The notes beneath the pieces were generated by a model. The model was given only the letters and a program-made list of their open reading frames with translations. It had not been told where the DNA came from and did no database searches. Source: Acetobacteraceae bacterium (GTDB taxonomy: Bacteria; Pseudomonadota; Alphaproteobacteria; Acetobacterales; Acetobacteraceae). Taken from it: DNA of 37,493 nt. This document shows positions 8,649-17,044 of the stretch, piece after piece (within the stretch, counting starts at the first letter, position 1; each line of letters begins with the position of its first letter). Made by a program: the position numbers and the translations under genes. The stretch covers positions 1-37,493 of the forward strand of contig JANXRN010000113.1 of NCBI GenBank assembly GCA_025352995.1, in the 5' to 3' direction.

Positions 8649-10310
8649 CTATTCCTCGCCGCGCAGGCTGCGGAAGCGGGTGATCAGCGCGCTGGTCGAT
8701 GGGTCATGCGGCGCGGCGGCGGTCCCGTGGGTCAGGTCGGGCAACAGCCGGCCCGCAAGCACCTTGCCGAGTTCGACGCCCCATTGGTCGAAGCTATCGA
8801 TGTTCCAGATGCAGCCTTGCACCGCGACCTTATGTTCATAAAGCGCGATCAGACGGCCGAGGGTGAAAGCATCAAGCCGGCGGAACAAGATCATGTTGCT
8901 CGGGCGATTGCCAGAGAAAACGCGGTGCGGCGCGCCGGCGGTGATTTCGGCGTCGCTGGCGCCGGCTGCCCGCATTTCCTGTTGCACGGTGCCGAGCGAC
9001 TTGCCGGCGAGCAAAGCCTCGGCCTGGGCGAAGGCGTGGGCGGCGAGGATTTGATGGGCTTCCGGGCGGTTATGGTCGGGGATCGCTGCCAGCAGGAAAT
9101 CGACCGGCACGGGCTGGGTGCCCTGGTGAACCAGCTGCATGAAGCTGTGCTGGGCGTCGGTGCCAGGCTCTCCGAACAGCACCGGGCCGGTCGGGCGCGG
9201 GCTGGGGCTGGCATCTAACAGCACTGATTTGCCGTTGCTTTCCATTTCAAGCTGCTGAAGGAAGGCCGGAAAACGCTGCAAGCGGCGATCGTACGCAAGT
9301 ACGCAATGGGTGCGGCTGCCCATCGCGTTGACGTTCCATATCCCGACCAGGGCGAGTAGCACGGGTAGATTGCGGGCCAGCGGCGCGTTGCGGAAATGCT
9401 GGTCCATCGCATGGCCGCCATCGAGCAGCGCCTGGAACGCGTCCCATCCCGCCGCGAGGGCCACCGACAGGCCAATCGGCGACCACACCGAATAGCGCCC
9501 ACCGACCCAGTCGCGGAAGCCGAACACGCGATCGGCCGTAATGCCGAAAGCCGCGGTTGCCGCCGCATTGGTGGACATGGCGGCAAAATGCGCGCCGACC
9601 GCCGCATCCCCCAGGCTTGCCGCCAGCCAATCCCGCGCGGCGCGCGCGTTGGTCATGGTTTCCTGGGTGGTAAAAGTCTTGGACGCCACCAGCACCAGGG
9701 TGCGCGCCGGATCGAGCACCCGGGAAAGTGCGGCAAAAGCGTGGCCATCAACGTTGGACAGAAAATGCGGGGTCAGGTGGGTCGGCCCGACCAGGGTCAG
9801 CGCCTCACAAACCATGCGCGGGCCGAGATCGGAGCCGCCAATGCCAATATTGAGCACATCGGTGAAGGGCAGGCCGGTGGCGCCAACAATGCGACCTTCA
9901 TGCACGGCGGCGACAAACGCCCGCATGCGGTCGCGCTGGAGGGTGACATAGGCGCTGGCATCGTCGGTCTTGCCGCCGAGACTTGCGGTCATCGCCGCGC
10001 CGTCGGGGGCGCGCAGCGCGACATGGAGTGCGGCGCGATGCTCGGTCGGGTTGATCTCGGCGCCGGCGAATATGCGGTCGCGGAAGGTTTCAAGCCCCGT
10101 TGCGCGGGCAAAGTCAAGCAGCGCGGCCAAAGCGGCCCGGCTGATCGCGGTTTTGGAAAAATCGAGGGTCAGATCGTCAAGCGAGGCGGAAAAATCTTCA
10201 ACCCGCCTGGGGTCAACCGCGAACAAATCCGCAATCGGGGTTGCCCGTGCGGCATCCCCCAGAATCGCGATCTGGTCCCAGATTGTGTCGATCGAACCGG
10301 CGGCCGGCAT
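8649..10310 (-). CDS. pgi: Glucose-6-phosphate isomerase
   Basis: Interconverts glucose-6-phosphate and fructose-6-phosphate; 553 residues, normal for bacterial Pgi. Diagnostic stretches are NIGIGGSDLGPRMV near residue 155, ASKTFTTQETMTNA near 210, the catalytic-Glu motif QLEMESNGKS near 355, and QLVHQGTQPVPVDFL near 390. Its stop lies only 2 bases before the mutL start, giving a pgi-mutL transcription unit. The upstream region (10311-10534) holds a large imperfect hairpin. Confidence 0.96.
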   Translation of the reverse strand: MPAAGSIDTIWDQIAILGDAARATPIADLFAVDPRRVEDFSASLDDLTLDFSKTAISRAALAALLDFARATGLETFRDRIFAGAEINPTEHRAALHVALRAPDGAAMTASLGGKTDDASAYVTLQRDRMRAFVAAVHEGRIVGATGLPFTDVLNIGIGGSDLGPRMVCEALTLVGPTHLTPHFLSNVDGHAFAALSRVLDPARTLVLVASKTFTTQETMTNARAARDWLAASLGDAAVGAHFAAMSTNAAATAAFGITADRVFGFRDWVGGRYSVWSPIGLSVALAAGWDAFQALLDGGHAMDQHFRNAPLARNLPVLLALVGIWNVNAMGSRTHCVLAYDRRLQRFPAFLQQLEMESNGKSVLLDASPSPRPTGPVLFGEPGTDAQHSFMQLVHQGTQPVPVDFLLAAIPDHNRPEAHQILAAHAFAQAEALLAGKSLGTVQQEMRAAGASDAEITAGAPHRVFSGNRPSNMILFRRLDAFTLGRLIALYEHKVAVQGCIWNIDSFDQWGVELGKVLAGRLLPDLTHGTAAAPHDPSTSALITRFRSLRGEE

Positions 10311-10400
10311 CGTCAGTCTCCCGCAAATATCCGTGTGGGGAGCAACGACGTTTTGTAGCTGCTCTTGATTGCCGAAAGATTAAGACGAGAAAGAAATCCG

Positions 10401-10500
10401 CCACAGAGGGTAGAGGAGATAGAAGGAGGGTAGCATGAGAAGCGAAGCAGAATTTCTATGCTTCTCCTCTACCCTCATCTTCCTCCTCTACCCTCTGTGG
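10401..10500. repeat. About 100-bp imperfect hairpin element
   Basis: The ends form an 18-bp perfect inverted repeat, CCACAGAGGGTAGAGGAG at 10401-10418 with its complement at 10483-10500. Inside this, GAGGGTAG-type words recur in both arms, so the pairing can continue imperfectly nearly to the centre. The strands are strongly purine/pyrimidine biased. It lies between the DUF3035 gene and pgi, both on the minus strand. Possible roles are a terminator for the upstream operon or a small mobile palindromic repeat. No T-run follows it on the minus strand. Confidence 0.7.
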
Positions 10501-10534
10501 CAGTTTCCTTGCTTAAATCCGCTCAACCCCCGGC

Positions 10535-11104
10535 CTAGAACAGCCAATCCCACCAATTCTTGCGTTTCGGCTGAATGATAGGGGTTTCGCCTTCCAGCGT
10601 GTCCTGCCCAAGCGCTGCGTTCGCGCGCAGGCGCTGGGCTTCGAGCGTCGGGTCAACCACGATGCCCGGACCAACCTCACGCGATTTCCAGAATAGCAGG
10701 CGATCGGTGAAGGTGCGATCGGTTTGCTCGCCGGCATTTTCCGAATCGATCTTGGCGCGAATATCAGGCGCGGCGGGACGGCCGCTGGCTTGCACCAGGG
10801 CAAGCTGGCCGGGGCTGATCCCGCTGGTTGAGGTGTCGAGCACCGCCCCCGGCGACAAGGTCGCTTCGGCCGCGGCACGGCTCGACAGTTCCTGCGGCCG
10901 GCTGGCGCCCGGGCGCGGGGCGCGCAAGGCGGTGTTCGGCGGCATCGACAAGGGCGCGCGGGTCGAGACGGAAAACTCGTCCGGCGCATCGCGGGTCAGG
11001 CCGAAGGTGCGCGACACATCGGTCGTGTTGCAGCCAGCCAGCAGGGCGCCGGCACCGACGGCGAACAGCAGGGACACGCGGGGTTTGGGAAGGGAATGGG
11101 ACAT
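10535..11104 (-). CDS. DUF3035 outer-membrane lipoprotein (BamF-like)
   Basis: A 189-residue lipoprotein. The N-terminus has a basic start, a hydrophobic core and a lipobox, ALLAGC, with the acylated Cys at residue 25. The following FSVSTRAPLSMPPNTALRAP and PGASRPQE are typical of DUF3035. Members in alphaproteobacteria have been linked to the BAM outer-membrane assembly complex as BamF; that role is from family knowledge and not visible here. It is the last gene of ileS-lspA-DUF3035, 11 bases after lspA, and being next to the lipoprotein signal peptidase gene is a common arrangement. Confidence 0.82.
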   Translation of the reverse strand: MSHSLPKPRVSLLFAVGAGALLAGCNTTDVSRTFGLTRDAPDEFSVSTRAPLSMPPNTALRAPRPGASRPQELSSRAAAEATLSPGAVLDTSTSGISPGQLALVQASGRPAAPDIRAKIDSENAGEQTDRTFTDRLLFWKSREVGPGIVVDPTLEAQRLRANAALGQDTLEGETPIIQPKRKNWWDWLF

Positions 11105-11115
11105 GGACGGACTGA

Positions 11116-11613
11116 TTAGCCTCCGCTCGGATGATCAGCAAGTCGGGGTGGTCGGAGCGAATCCAGCACCAGCGCCGCGACGCCGCAAACAATGGCCGCA
11201 TCGGCCACGTTGAACACATACCACGACCAGCCGAAAATATGGGCATGAATGAAATCGACCACCGCGCCGAAGCGCAGCCGGTCAATCACGTTGCCGATCG
11301 CGCCACCACATATCGCACCAAGGCCGATCACCACCAGCGCCCGGTCCGCCCGCCACATCCAGACCAGCAGCACTGCCACCACCCCCAAAGCCGCGATTGT
11401 CGGGATCGCCGCACTGGCGCCGACATGATCGTTAAGCCCGAAAGTAATGCCGTGATTCCACACCATGGTGAAATTCAGCACCGGCAGTATGGCGATACTG
11501 TGGATGTTTTGCAGATCCAGCCAATCCAGCACGTAATCCTTGCTGGCCTGGTCGGCGATCAGCACCAGCAGTCCCACCAGCCCGCCGAGCAGCAATCGCC
11601 GCGGTCGGTTCAT
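11116..11613 (-). CDS. lspA: Lipoprotein signal peptidase II
   Basis: Inner-membrane aspartyl protease that removes signal peptides from diacylated prolipoproteins; 165 residues. Four membrane segments are visible, the first being LLLGGLVGLLVLIADQASK. The catalytic pair is present as Asp120 in VVDFI and Asp138 in FNVADAAI, and GNVIDRLRFG is the conserved loop before them. The ATG at 11613 overlaps the ileS stop (ATGA). A longer open frame extends back to 11952 but runs through ileS and is not real. The next gene encodes a lipoprotein that would be a substrate. Confidence 0.95.
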   Translation of the reverse strand: MNRPRRLLLGGLVGLLVLIADQASKDYVLDWLDLQNIHSIAILPVLNFTMVWNHGITFGLNDHVGASAAIPTIAALGVVAVLLVWMWRADRALVVIGLGAICGGAIGNVIDRLRFGAVVDFIHAHIFGWSWYVFNVADAAIVCGVAALVLDSLRPPRLADHPSGG

Positions 11614-14375
11614 GCGGCAACGACTTCGACGCAGCGCAGGCAAAGGCCAGGATGGGCCTGGGTTCGCCCGACTTCGGGCAGCACCCGCCAGCAGCGCGCG
11701 CATTTTTCGCCGGGGGCGACGCTGGCGGCGACGGGTTGGCCGGCATCGAGGCTGACGGTCGGAACAATCAGGATTTCCGCCCACTGGTCTTCCGACAGCA
11801 ATGCCGCATCGTCGCTCGGCGCGAAGGCCACAACCGCTTGCAACGACGATCCGATCTGCCCGGCACGGCGCATGTCTTCCAGCGCCCCAGTGCCCAGCCG
11901 GCGCTGTTCGCGAATACGGGTCCAGACATCGCCAAGGGCTGCATCGGCCCATTGCGGATCGACGGCGATGTAGTCCTGCAAATGCACCGAGCTATCGGCC
12001 CCGAAGCGGGCGCACCAGGCTTCTTCGCAGGTGAACACCAGCACCGGGGCCAGCCAGGTGGTGAGCGCGCGGTGCAGGATATCGAGCACGGTGCGCGCGG
12101 CCCGGCGGCGCAGGCTGGCAGGGCCGTCGCAATACAGCGCGTCCTTGCGAACATCGAAATAAAACGCCGACAAATCACTGCCGCAGAAATTATGGATCGC
12201 GGGATAGACCCCGGTCCAGTCATGTCCGGCAACTGCCGCACGCACCATCGCATCGATTTCGGTCACAAGGTGCAGCACATAGCGTTCCAGGCCCGGCAGG
12301 TCGGCGTACGGGACGATCTCGGACGGGTCGAACCCATCCAGCGCGCCAAGCAGCCAGCGCATCGTGTTGCGCAGCCTTCGGTAGGTTTCGGCCTGCTGCT
12401 TGAGGATTTCCGGGCCGATCCGCATGTCCTCGCTGGTGTCGGTCGACATCACCCATAGCCGCAGAATGTCGGCGCCGAACTTGTCGCTAACCTCCTGCGG
12501 GGCGACGACATTGCCGAGCGATTTCGACATTTTGCGGCCTTGCTCGTCCATCACGAAGCCATGGGTCAGGATCGCCTTGAACGGCGCCCGGCCACGGGTG
12601 CCGACCGATTCGAGCAGCGACGAATGAAACCAGCCGCGATGCTGGTCAGACCCTTCGAGATAGAGATCGGCCGGCCAGGGCAGGCCGCGATCTTCCAGCA
12701 CGAAGGCGTGGGTGGAACCGCTTTCGAACCAGACGTCGACGATGTCCATCACTTGCTCGAACGCATCTGGGTCGCGATCGGGGCCAAGGAAGCGGCTCGG
12801 TGGGGATGAGTACCAGCAATCGGCACCCTCCGCCCGGAAGGCGGCAACAATGCGGTCCACCACCGCCTGATCGCGCAGCGGTATGCCGGTGGCTTTTTCG
12901 ACGAAGACGGCAATCGGCACGCCCCAGGCGCGTTGGCGGCTGATGCACCAGTCCGGGCGGGTGGCGACCATGCCGCCGATGCGGTTGCGGCCCTGATCGG
13001 GGACGAATTTAGTGTCGGCGATGGCCTGCAAGGCGGCGGCGCGGATATTTTCCGGCCCATCCATGCGGATGAACCATTGCGGGGTGGCGCGGAAAATGAG
13101 CGGGGCGCGCGACCGCCAACTATGCGGATAGGAATGGACCAGCTTGCCACGTCCCAGCAGGCCGCCCGCTTCGGTCAACGCAGCGGCGACCGGGTCGGCG
13201 GCTTTATAGACATGCATGCCGGCAAACAGCGGCACCCATGGGTTGAAAATGCCGTCTTCACCGACTGTTTCGGGGATTTCGAGGTTGTGGGCGCGACCGA
13301 GGGCGAAATCCTCCTCGCCATGGCCGGGCGCGATATGGACGAAGCCCGTGCCGGCGTCGGTGGTGACATAATCGGCGGAAAAGACCGGCACGTCATGGTC
13401 ATAGCCGCGGCCGCGCAGCGGGTGGGCGGTGATGGTGCCAACCAGGTCGCGGCCCTGGATCAGGTGCAGCACGTGATGGGTGGCGATGCCGGTGGCTTCC
13501 GCGATTTGCGGCAGCAAGGCGAGGGCGACGAGGATTTTCTCCCCCGGTCTGGCGAGCGATCCGGCGGCGACGCTGTCGACGCGGACCAGCGCATAGTCGA
13601 ATTCTTCGCCGCAAGCGATGGCGCGGTTGCCGGGCATGGTCCAGGGCGTGGTGGTCCAGATCACGACCGACGCGCCGTCGAGATCGATGGGCGAGGTCAC
13701 CACCGGGAAGCGCACGAACACGGTGTGGGAGGTATGATCGTGATATTCGATTTCAGCTTCGGCGAGCGCGGTTTTTTCCACCGGCGACCACATCACCGGG
13801 CGCAGGCCGCGATAGAGCGCGCCGTTCATCAGGAATTTGCAGATTTCCCCAGCGATGGCGCCTTCAGATGTATGGTCCATGGTGGCGTAGCGGTCGGGCC
13901 AGGCGCCGAACACGCCCAAGCGGCGGAATTCCTTTTCCTGAATGCCCATCCAGCGTGCCGCATATTGGCGGCATTCATCGCGGAATTGCAGGATTGGCAC
14001 CGCGTCCTTGTCTTCACCGCGGGCGCGATATTCTTCTTCGATCTTCCATTCGATCGGCAGGCCGTGACAGTCCCAGCCGGGGATATAGAGCGCGTCAAAG
14101 CCGGCTTTCTGGGCGGCGCGGTTGACCACGTCCTTGAGGATTTTGTTCAGCGCGGTGCCGATATGCAAATGCCCGTTGGCGTAGGGCGGGCCGTCATGCA
14201 GGATGAATTTCTCCCGCCCCGCGCTTTCGGCGCGCAGCCGGTCCCACAGGCCCATCGCTTCCCATTTGGCAAGCCAGCCAGGTTCGCGCTTGGGCAAATC
14301 GCCGCGCATCGGGAAGTCGGTTTTGGGCAGGAAGACGGTATCGCGATAGTCAGGCAAGGTCTTGGTGTCGGACAT
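11610..14375 (-). CDS. ileS: Isoleucyl-tRNA synthetase
   Basis: Charges tRNA-Ile; 921 residues, full length. Class-I signatures are HIGT at residues 71-74 (in GPPYANGHLHIGTALNKIL) and KMSKS near residue 615. The editing (CP1) domain lies between them. The C-terminus has the zinc-finger pairs CARC and CLRC in the last 35 residues. It is the first gene of an ileS-lspA-DUF3035 operon. A hairpin at 14430-14451 lies about 55 bases upstream and could terminate the preceding operon. Confidence 0.97.
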   Translation of the reverse strand: MSDTKTLPDYRDTVFLPKTDFPMRGDLPKREPGWLAKWEAMGLWDRLRAESAGREKFILHDGPPYANGHLHIGTALNKILKDVVNRAAQKAGFDALYIPGWDCHGLPIEWKIEEEYRARGEDKDAVPILQFRDECRQYAARWMGIQEKEFRRLGVFGAWPDRYATMDHTSEGAIAGEICKFLMNGALYRGLRPVMWSPVEKTALAEAEIEYHDHTSHTVFVRFPVVTSPIDLDGASVVIWTTTPWTMPGNRAIACGEEFDYALVRVDSVAAGSLARPGEKILVALALLPQIAEATGIATHHVLHLIQGRDLVGTITAHPLRGRGYDHDVPVFSADYVTTDAGTGFVHIAPGHGEEDFALGRAHNLEIPETVGEDGIFNPWVPLFAGMHVYKAADPVAAALTEAGGLLGRGKLVHSYPHSWRSRAPLIFRATPQWFIRMDGPENIRAAALQAIADTKFVPDQGRNRIGGMVATRPDWCISRQRAWGVPIAVFVEKATGIPLRDQAVVDRIVAAFRAEGADCWYSSPPSRFLGPDRDPDAFEQVMDIVDVWFESGSTHAFVLEDRGLPWPADLYLEGSDQHRGWFHSSLLESVGTRGRAPFKAILTHGFVMDEQGRKMSKSLGNVVAPQEVSDKFGADILRLWVMSTDTSEDMRIGPEILKQQAETYRRLRNTMRWLLGALDGFDPSEIVPYADLPGLERYVLHLVTEIDAMVRAAVAGHDWTGVYPAIHNFCGSDLSAFYFDVRKDALYCDGPASLRRRAARTVLDILHRALTTWLAPVLVFTCEEAWCARFGADSSVHLQDYIAVDPQWADAALGDVWTRIREQRRLGTGALEDMRRAGQIGSSLQAVVAFAPSDDAALLSEDQWAEILIVPTVSLDAGQPVAASVAPGEKCARCWRVLPEVGRTQAHPGLCLRCVEVVAA

Positions 14376-14414
14376 GTTGATCTCGGGCGGCCATCTGCCG
14401 CGTCTGGGTGGGCG

Positions 14415-14451
14415 AAAAAACGGAACGGTCCCGGCGTGTTACGACGCCGGG
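14415..14451 (-). terminator. Hairpin with T-run between the three-gene operon and ileS
   Basis: On the minus strand an 8-bp perfect stem (CCCGGCGT / ACGCCGGG, loop of 6) is followed after 9 bases by six T residues. It lies after the operon at 14551-15972 and before ileS, so it probably ends that operon. The gap before the T-run is longer than ideal, and a leader or attenuator role for ileS is an alternative. Confidence 0.45.
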
Positions 14452-14550
14452 CGGATAATTCGCCGTGGGATGACCCTGTCCATGGCTTGACTATGCTGAT
14501 GCGGGGGGTGGGGCGTCAAGGCGTGGTAGGAATGAATGCAACGACGGAAT

Positions 14551-14904
14551 TTAATGTATCCCGATTTTTTCAAGCATCCCAAACATAGAGTCGAGCTCTT
14601 CATCGCTTGGTGGCGTCTTGGCCGCAGCACCGATCGGCCCTAATGTTCGTTCGTATCTCGCAACAATAAGTGCCAAATATTCTGCGAGTGCTTTGGCCTG
14701 ACCCAGAGGCATTTGCACCAAAATTTCTTCTGTAGTGACAAAAGTCCTCGCACCATCGCCGGTATCGGCTACATTGCCAAAAACCAACCCAATATCCGTC
14801 AGGGTGACGCGATATCTGAAGTCATTTGAGTAGATAACTCGAAAATTAGCCGACCGCGTCCGCTCAAACGCAACCGCGGGCAGTTGGGGGGCCTCGTCAT
14901 CCAT
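14551..14904 (-). CDS. DUF3467-like small protein
   Basis: A 117-residue protein. I recognise it only weakly: the order of a strand-rich start (FRVIYSNDFRYRVTLTDIGL), VQMPLGQAKALAEYLALIV, then RYERTLGPI resembles the DUF3467 family, whose function is unknown. The start at 14904 (MDDEAPQL) overlaps the end of the XRE gene by 8 bases; an in-frame ATG at 14940 lies deeper in that gene. It is the third gene of a compact three-gene operon and may be an accessory of the toxin-antitoxin-like pair. No signal peptide or membrane segment is seen. The base composition is visibly more AT-rich than the flanking housekeeping genes. Confidence 0.6.
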   Translation of the reverse strand: MDDEAPQLPAVAFERTRSANFRVIYSNDFRYRVTLTDIGLVFGNVADTGDGARTFVTTEEILVQMPLGQAKALAEYLALIVARYERTLGPIGAAAKTPPSDEELDSMFGMLEKIGIH

Positions 14905-15454
14905 AGCGAACCTCTGGGTTTGCGCTGCGTGACCGCTCATGCGCCATCGAACCGAAACTACCCGGGGCTTGGCCTATCGGAGCTGCCGATTTTGTCCATC
15001 CGTTGCCCAGAGGACTTGCAAGGGGCGCCAAATTCGCCGCCTCCAATGCGTCGCCGATCGAGTGTCCAGCCCTCAAAGCCGTCGCCGATGTCTGCGCGAC
15101 TGCGGCTACATGCCCGTTGCGCGAGCGCTCAAGATGTTCCGGCGCAACCAAAACATGTTCCAATGGATGGAAACGATTACTTTTTCGCTGTTCCCGTTCG
15201 GCGAATGTCACCGTAGCAGGCTCGAGTTCAGCGTCGACGGCATAAAGCAAATCGCTAATCGTATCAGCACCCCAATTTGCCGGGCCTGACAACCAGCGTG
15301 TGACCTGAGACGGATGGATGCCCAACTTTTCGGCAATATCCTTCTTGCGCATCCCACGTTTAGCTGCCGCATCTTCAACCGCTGCGATGACGACGTCATA
15401 GACGCGATTTTTCATTCGTTGACGAAAGAAGTACTTGCTCGGCATCTCATTCAT
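14897..15454 (-). CDS. XRE-type helix-turn-helix regulator, likely antitoxin
   Basis: A 185-residue protein with one HTH domain near residues 20-65: RGMRKKDIAEKLGIHPSQ, with VTRWLSGPANWGADTISDLL as the recognition part. The remaining C-terminal 100 residues are low in obvious structure and could wrap a partner protein. The start overlaps the stop of the upstream toxin-like gene (ATGA), and its end overlaps the DUF3467-like gene. That order (toxin first, XRE second) is the HigBA arrangement. An 18-bp palindrome at the operon start is a good candidate for its operator. Confidence 0.75.
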   Translation of the reverse strand: MNEMPSKYFFRQRMKNRVYDVVIAAVEDAAAKRGMRKKDIAEKLGIHPSQVTRWLSGPANWGADTISDLLYAVDAELEPATVTFAEREQRKSNRFHPLEHVLVAPEHLERSRNGHVAAVAQTSATALRAGHSIGDALEAANLAPLASPLGNGWTKSAAPIGQAPGSFGSMAHERSRSANPEVRYG

Positions 15455-15972
15455 GTGTCCATCCTTACGCCTTCAGCGGCGTCGCCGGTGATGTAGCTCT
15501 CATAGTCAGCAGCAGAAAACGGTATCCGCTCGCCGAGCGCGCACCTCCATTCGTCTTCACTCTCGAGCTTGGCGAATTCCCAATTGAGGTGGTTCTTGTT
15601 TCCCAGCGGAGCACGCTCCACCGCGTGTGTGGCAACAAACACGCCTGCAGCTGCAAACCGGCCAAAGACGCGCAAAGCCGGCTTCGGCCGGACACTGCGA
15701 AATTCCCAATGTTCTTGCGCTCGCGGTTCCAGCCACTTCATTATTTCCAAACCCACTCGTCCGTTCTGCACAAAATAGGTGATTTCGGCGCTCAAAGCTT
15801 CCCACCGTGCAAAACGCTTAATGTCCGTTGCGTCACGAGCCGCGTCCATTTGTCCGACCAGACGATTTGTCATCAGGAATGCTCGTGACGAACCTTCCCA
15901 GCCAACTGGGCGCAGAAAAGCGGTTAGCTTTCCAGCACGGAGCACCTGCTCCAACCCATCGTCGATTGACAT
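15451..15972 (-). CDS. Toxin-like protein (possible RelE/HigB-type fold) before XRE gene
   Basis: A 173-residue protein that I do not recognise with certainty. The central part, with IMKWLEPRAQEHWEFRSVR then PALRVFGRFAAAGVFVATH and ERAPLG, has the strand-loop-strand order of RelE/HigB toxins (an acidic WEFR followed by a strand with Arg and a hydrophobic strand), but it carries a longer N-terminal helical part. It is encoded directly ahead of an XRE regulator with an ATGA overlap. The start is taken at ATG 15972; a TTG at 15981 is possible. The start codon lies inside a perfect palindrome at 15965-15982, and a CATAAT -10-like box at 15986-15981 would place the transcript start next to the ATG, so it may be leaderless. 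Confidence 0.6.
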   Translation of the reverse strand: MSIDDGLEQVLRAGKLTAFLRPVGWEGSSRAFLMTNRLVGQMDAARDATDIKRFARWEALSAEITYFVQNGRVGLEIMKWLEPRAQEHWEFRSVRPKPALRVFGRFAAAGVFVATHAVERAPLGNKNHLNWEFAKLESEDEWRCALGERIPFSAADYESYITGDAAEGVRMDT

Positions 15973-15982
15973 ATATGTCAAT
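15965..15982. promoter_or_regulatory. 18-bp perfect palindrome over the operon start (candidate operator)
   Basis: ATTGACATATATGTCAAT reads the same on both strands. It covers the ATG of the toxin-like gene and touches a CATAAT -10-like box; a TGGACA -35-like box lies 15 bases further upstream, beside the ribF stop. A dimeric HTH protein such as the operon's own XRE regulator would be expected to bind such a site. Confidence 0.65.
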
Positions 15983-16009
15983 TATGCTTCCAAAGCAAGA
16001 TTGTCCACT

Positions 16010-16933
16010 TCAATTTAACAAAATCCGCCGCGCTTCCGCGCAATCCAGCGCGATCTGGCTGCGCAGTTCGTCCAACCCGCCGAACTTGCGTTCACCGCGC
16101 AAATAGGCGTGCAACCCGACGCGCAATTCCTGGCCGTACAGATCGCCGGTGAAGTCGAATAAATTCACTTCCAACCGAGATTCCGGACCCGCATTCACCG
16201 TCGGGCGGCGGCCGATATTGGCGGCGCCGGGGACTTTCTGGCCGTCGGGCAGAGTAACAGTGCCGGCGTAAACCCCGCGTGCCGGTTCGAGATGGCGGCC
16301 GAGCGCAATGTTGGCGGTGGGAAAGCCGATGGTGCGGCCGCGCTGATCGCCATGCGCAACAATGCCAGTGATTTCCCACGGCCGGCCGAGCATGTCGGCG
16401 GCGCGTTCCGGGTAGCCATCTTGCAAGGCGCGGCGGACGCGGGACGATGAGATCGGGCCGGCAGCGTCAGACAAAGGCGGCACCGCGGTCAGGCCGATGC
16501 CAAGCGCCTCGGCCCGCGTCGCCAGCATTTCGACGGTGCCGCCGCGGCGATTGCCGAACGCGTAGTCCGGCCCGCACACCAGATGCCGAGCGCCGAGGCC
16601 TGCGTGCAGGACATCATCGATGAAGGCGTCCGCCCGCATGCTGCTGAAGGCGGCATCGAACGGGAGTTGATAAATCAGTTCCACGCCCATCTCCGCGAGC
16701 AAGTCCGCGCGCGCCGACGGCAAGGTCAGGTGAAAAGCCGGATCGTCGGGGCGGAACACCTCACGCGGGTGCGGCTCGAACGTCAGCACCGCAAGCTTGG
16801 CGTCGGGCCGCGCGGCGTGGGCGGCGCGGATCAAATGGGCGTGGCCGCGATGGACACCATCGAAATTACCCAAGGCGACGCAGGCGCCACGGGCATGTGC
16901 CGGCAAATTCTGCCAGGTCGTAAAGATTTCCAT
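16010..16933 (-). CDS. ribF: Bifunctional riboflavin kinase / FAD synthetase
   Basis: Makes FMN and then FAD from riboflavin; 307 residues. The N-terminal adenylyltransferase domain shows VALGNFDGVHRGHAHLI (residues about 19-35) and ISSSRVRRAL near 165. The C-terminal kinase domain begins near RGRTIGFPTANI and contains FDFTGDLYGQELRV. In alphaproteobacteria ribF often lies just before ileS; here a small operon intervenes. Its stop is close to the promoter of that operon. Confidence 0.95.
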   Translation of the reverse strand: MEIFTTWQNLPAHARGACVALGNFDGVHRGHAHLIRAAHAARPDAKLAVLTFEPHPREVFRPDDPAFHLTLPSARADLLAEMGVELIYQLPFDAAFSSMRADAFIDDVLHAGLGARHLVCGPDYAFGNRRGGTVEMLATRAEALGIGLTAVPPLSDAAGPISSSRVRRALQDGYPERAADMLGRPWEITGIVAHGDQRGRTIGFPTANIALGRHLEPARGVYAGTVTLPDGQKVPGAANIGRRPTVNAGPESRLEVNLFDFTGDLYGQELRVGLHAYLRGERKFGGLDELRSQIALDCAEARRILLN

Positions 16934-17044
16934 TCCGCTTTTTGCGGTGCCGGCGTCAGCACGTCCAGTGCCAAGCCATCAGGTTAGACAAGCGATGGGG
17001 CGGATGCGATAATCTGCCAAGAAATGTCGCCAAAGGAACGCCCA

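Noticed and set aside
7439-8841. Plus-strand open frames over mutL and pgi
   Set aside because: Opposite to complete, recognisable genes; Arg/Ala/Gly-rich with no family pattern.
14376-14550. T-box leader for ileS
   Set aside because: No T-box consensus was seen, and these leaders are not expected in alphaproteobacteria. The hairpin is better explained as the end of the upstream operon.
12933-14588. 551-residue plus-strand open frame over ileS
   Set aside because: Antisense to a complete ileS with all motifs; the composition is that of a shadow frame in GC-rich DNA.
16934-17044. FMN riboswitch upstream of ribF
   Set aside because: The gap is about 110 bases and I could not find the conserved FMN-aptamer blocks on the minus strand.
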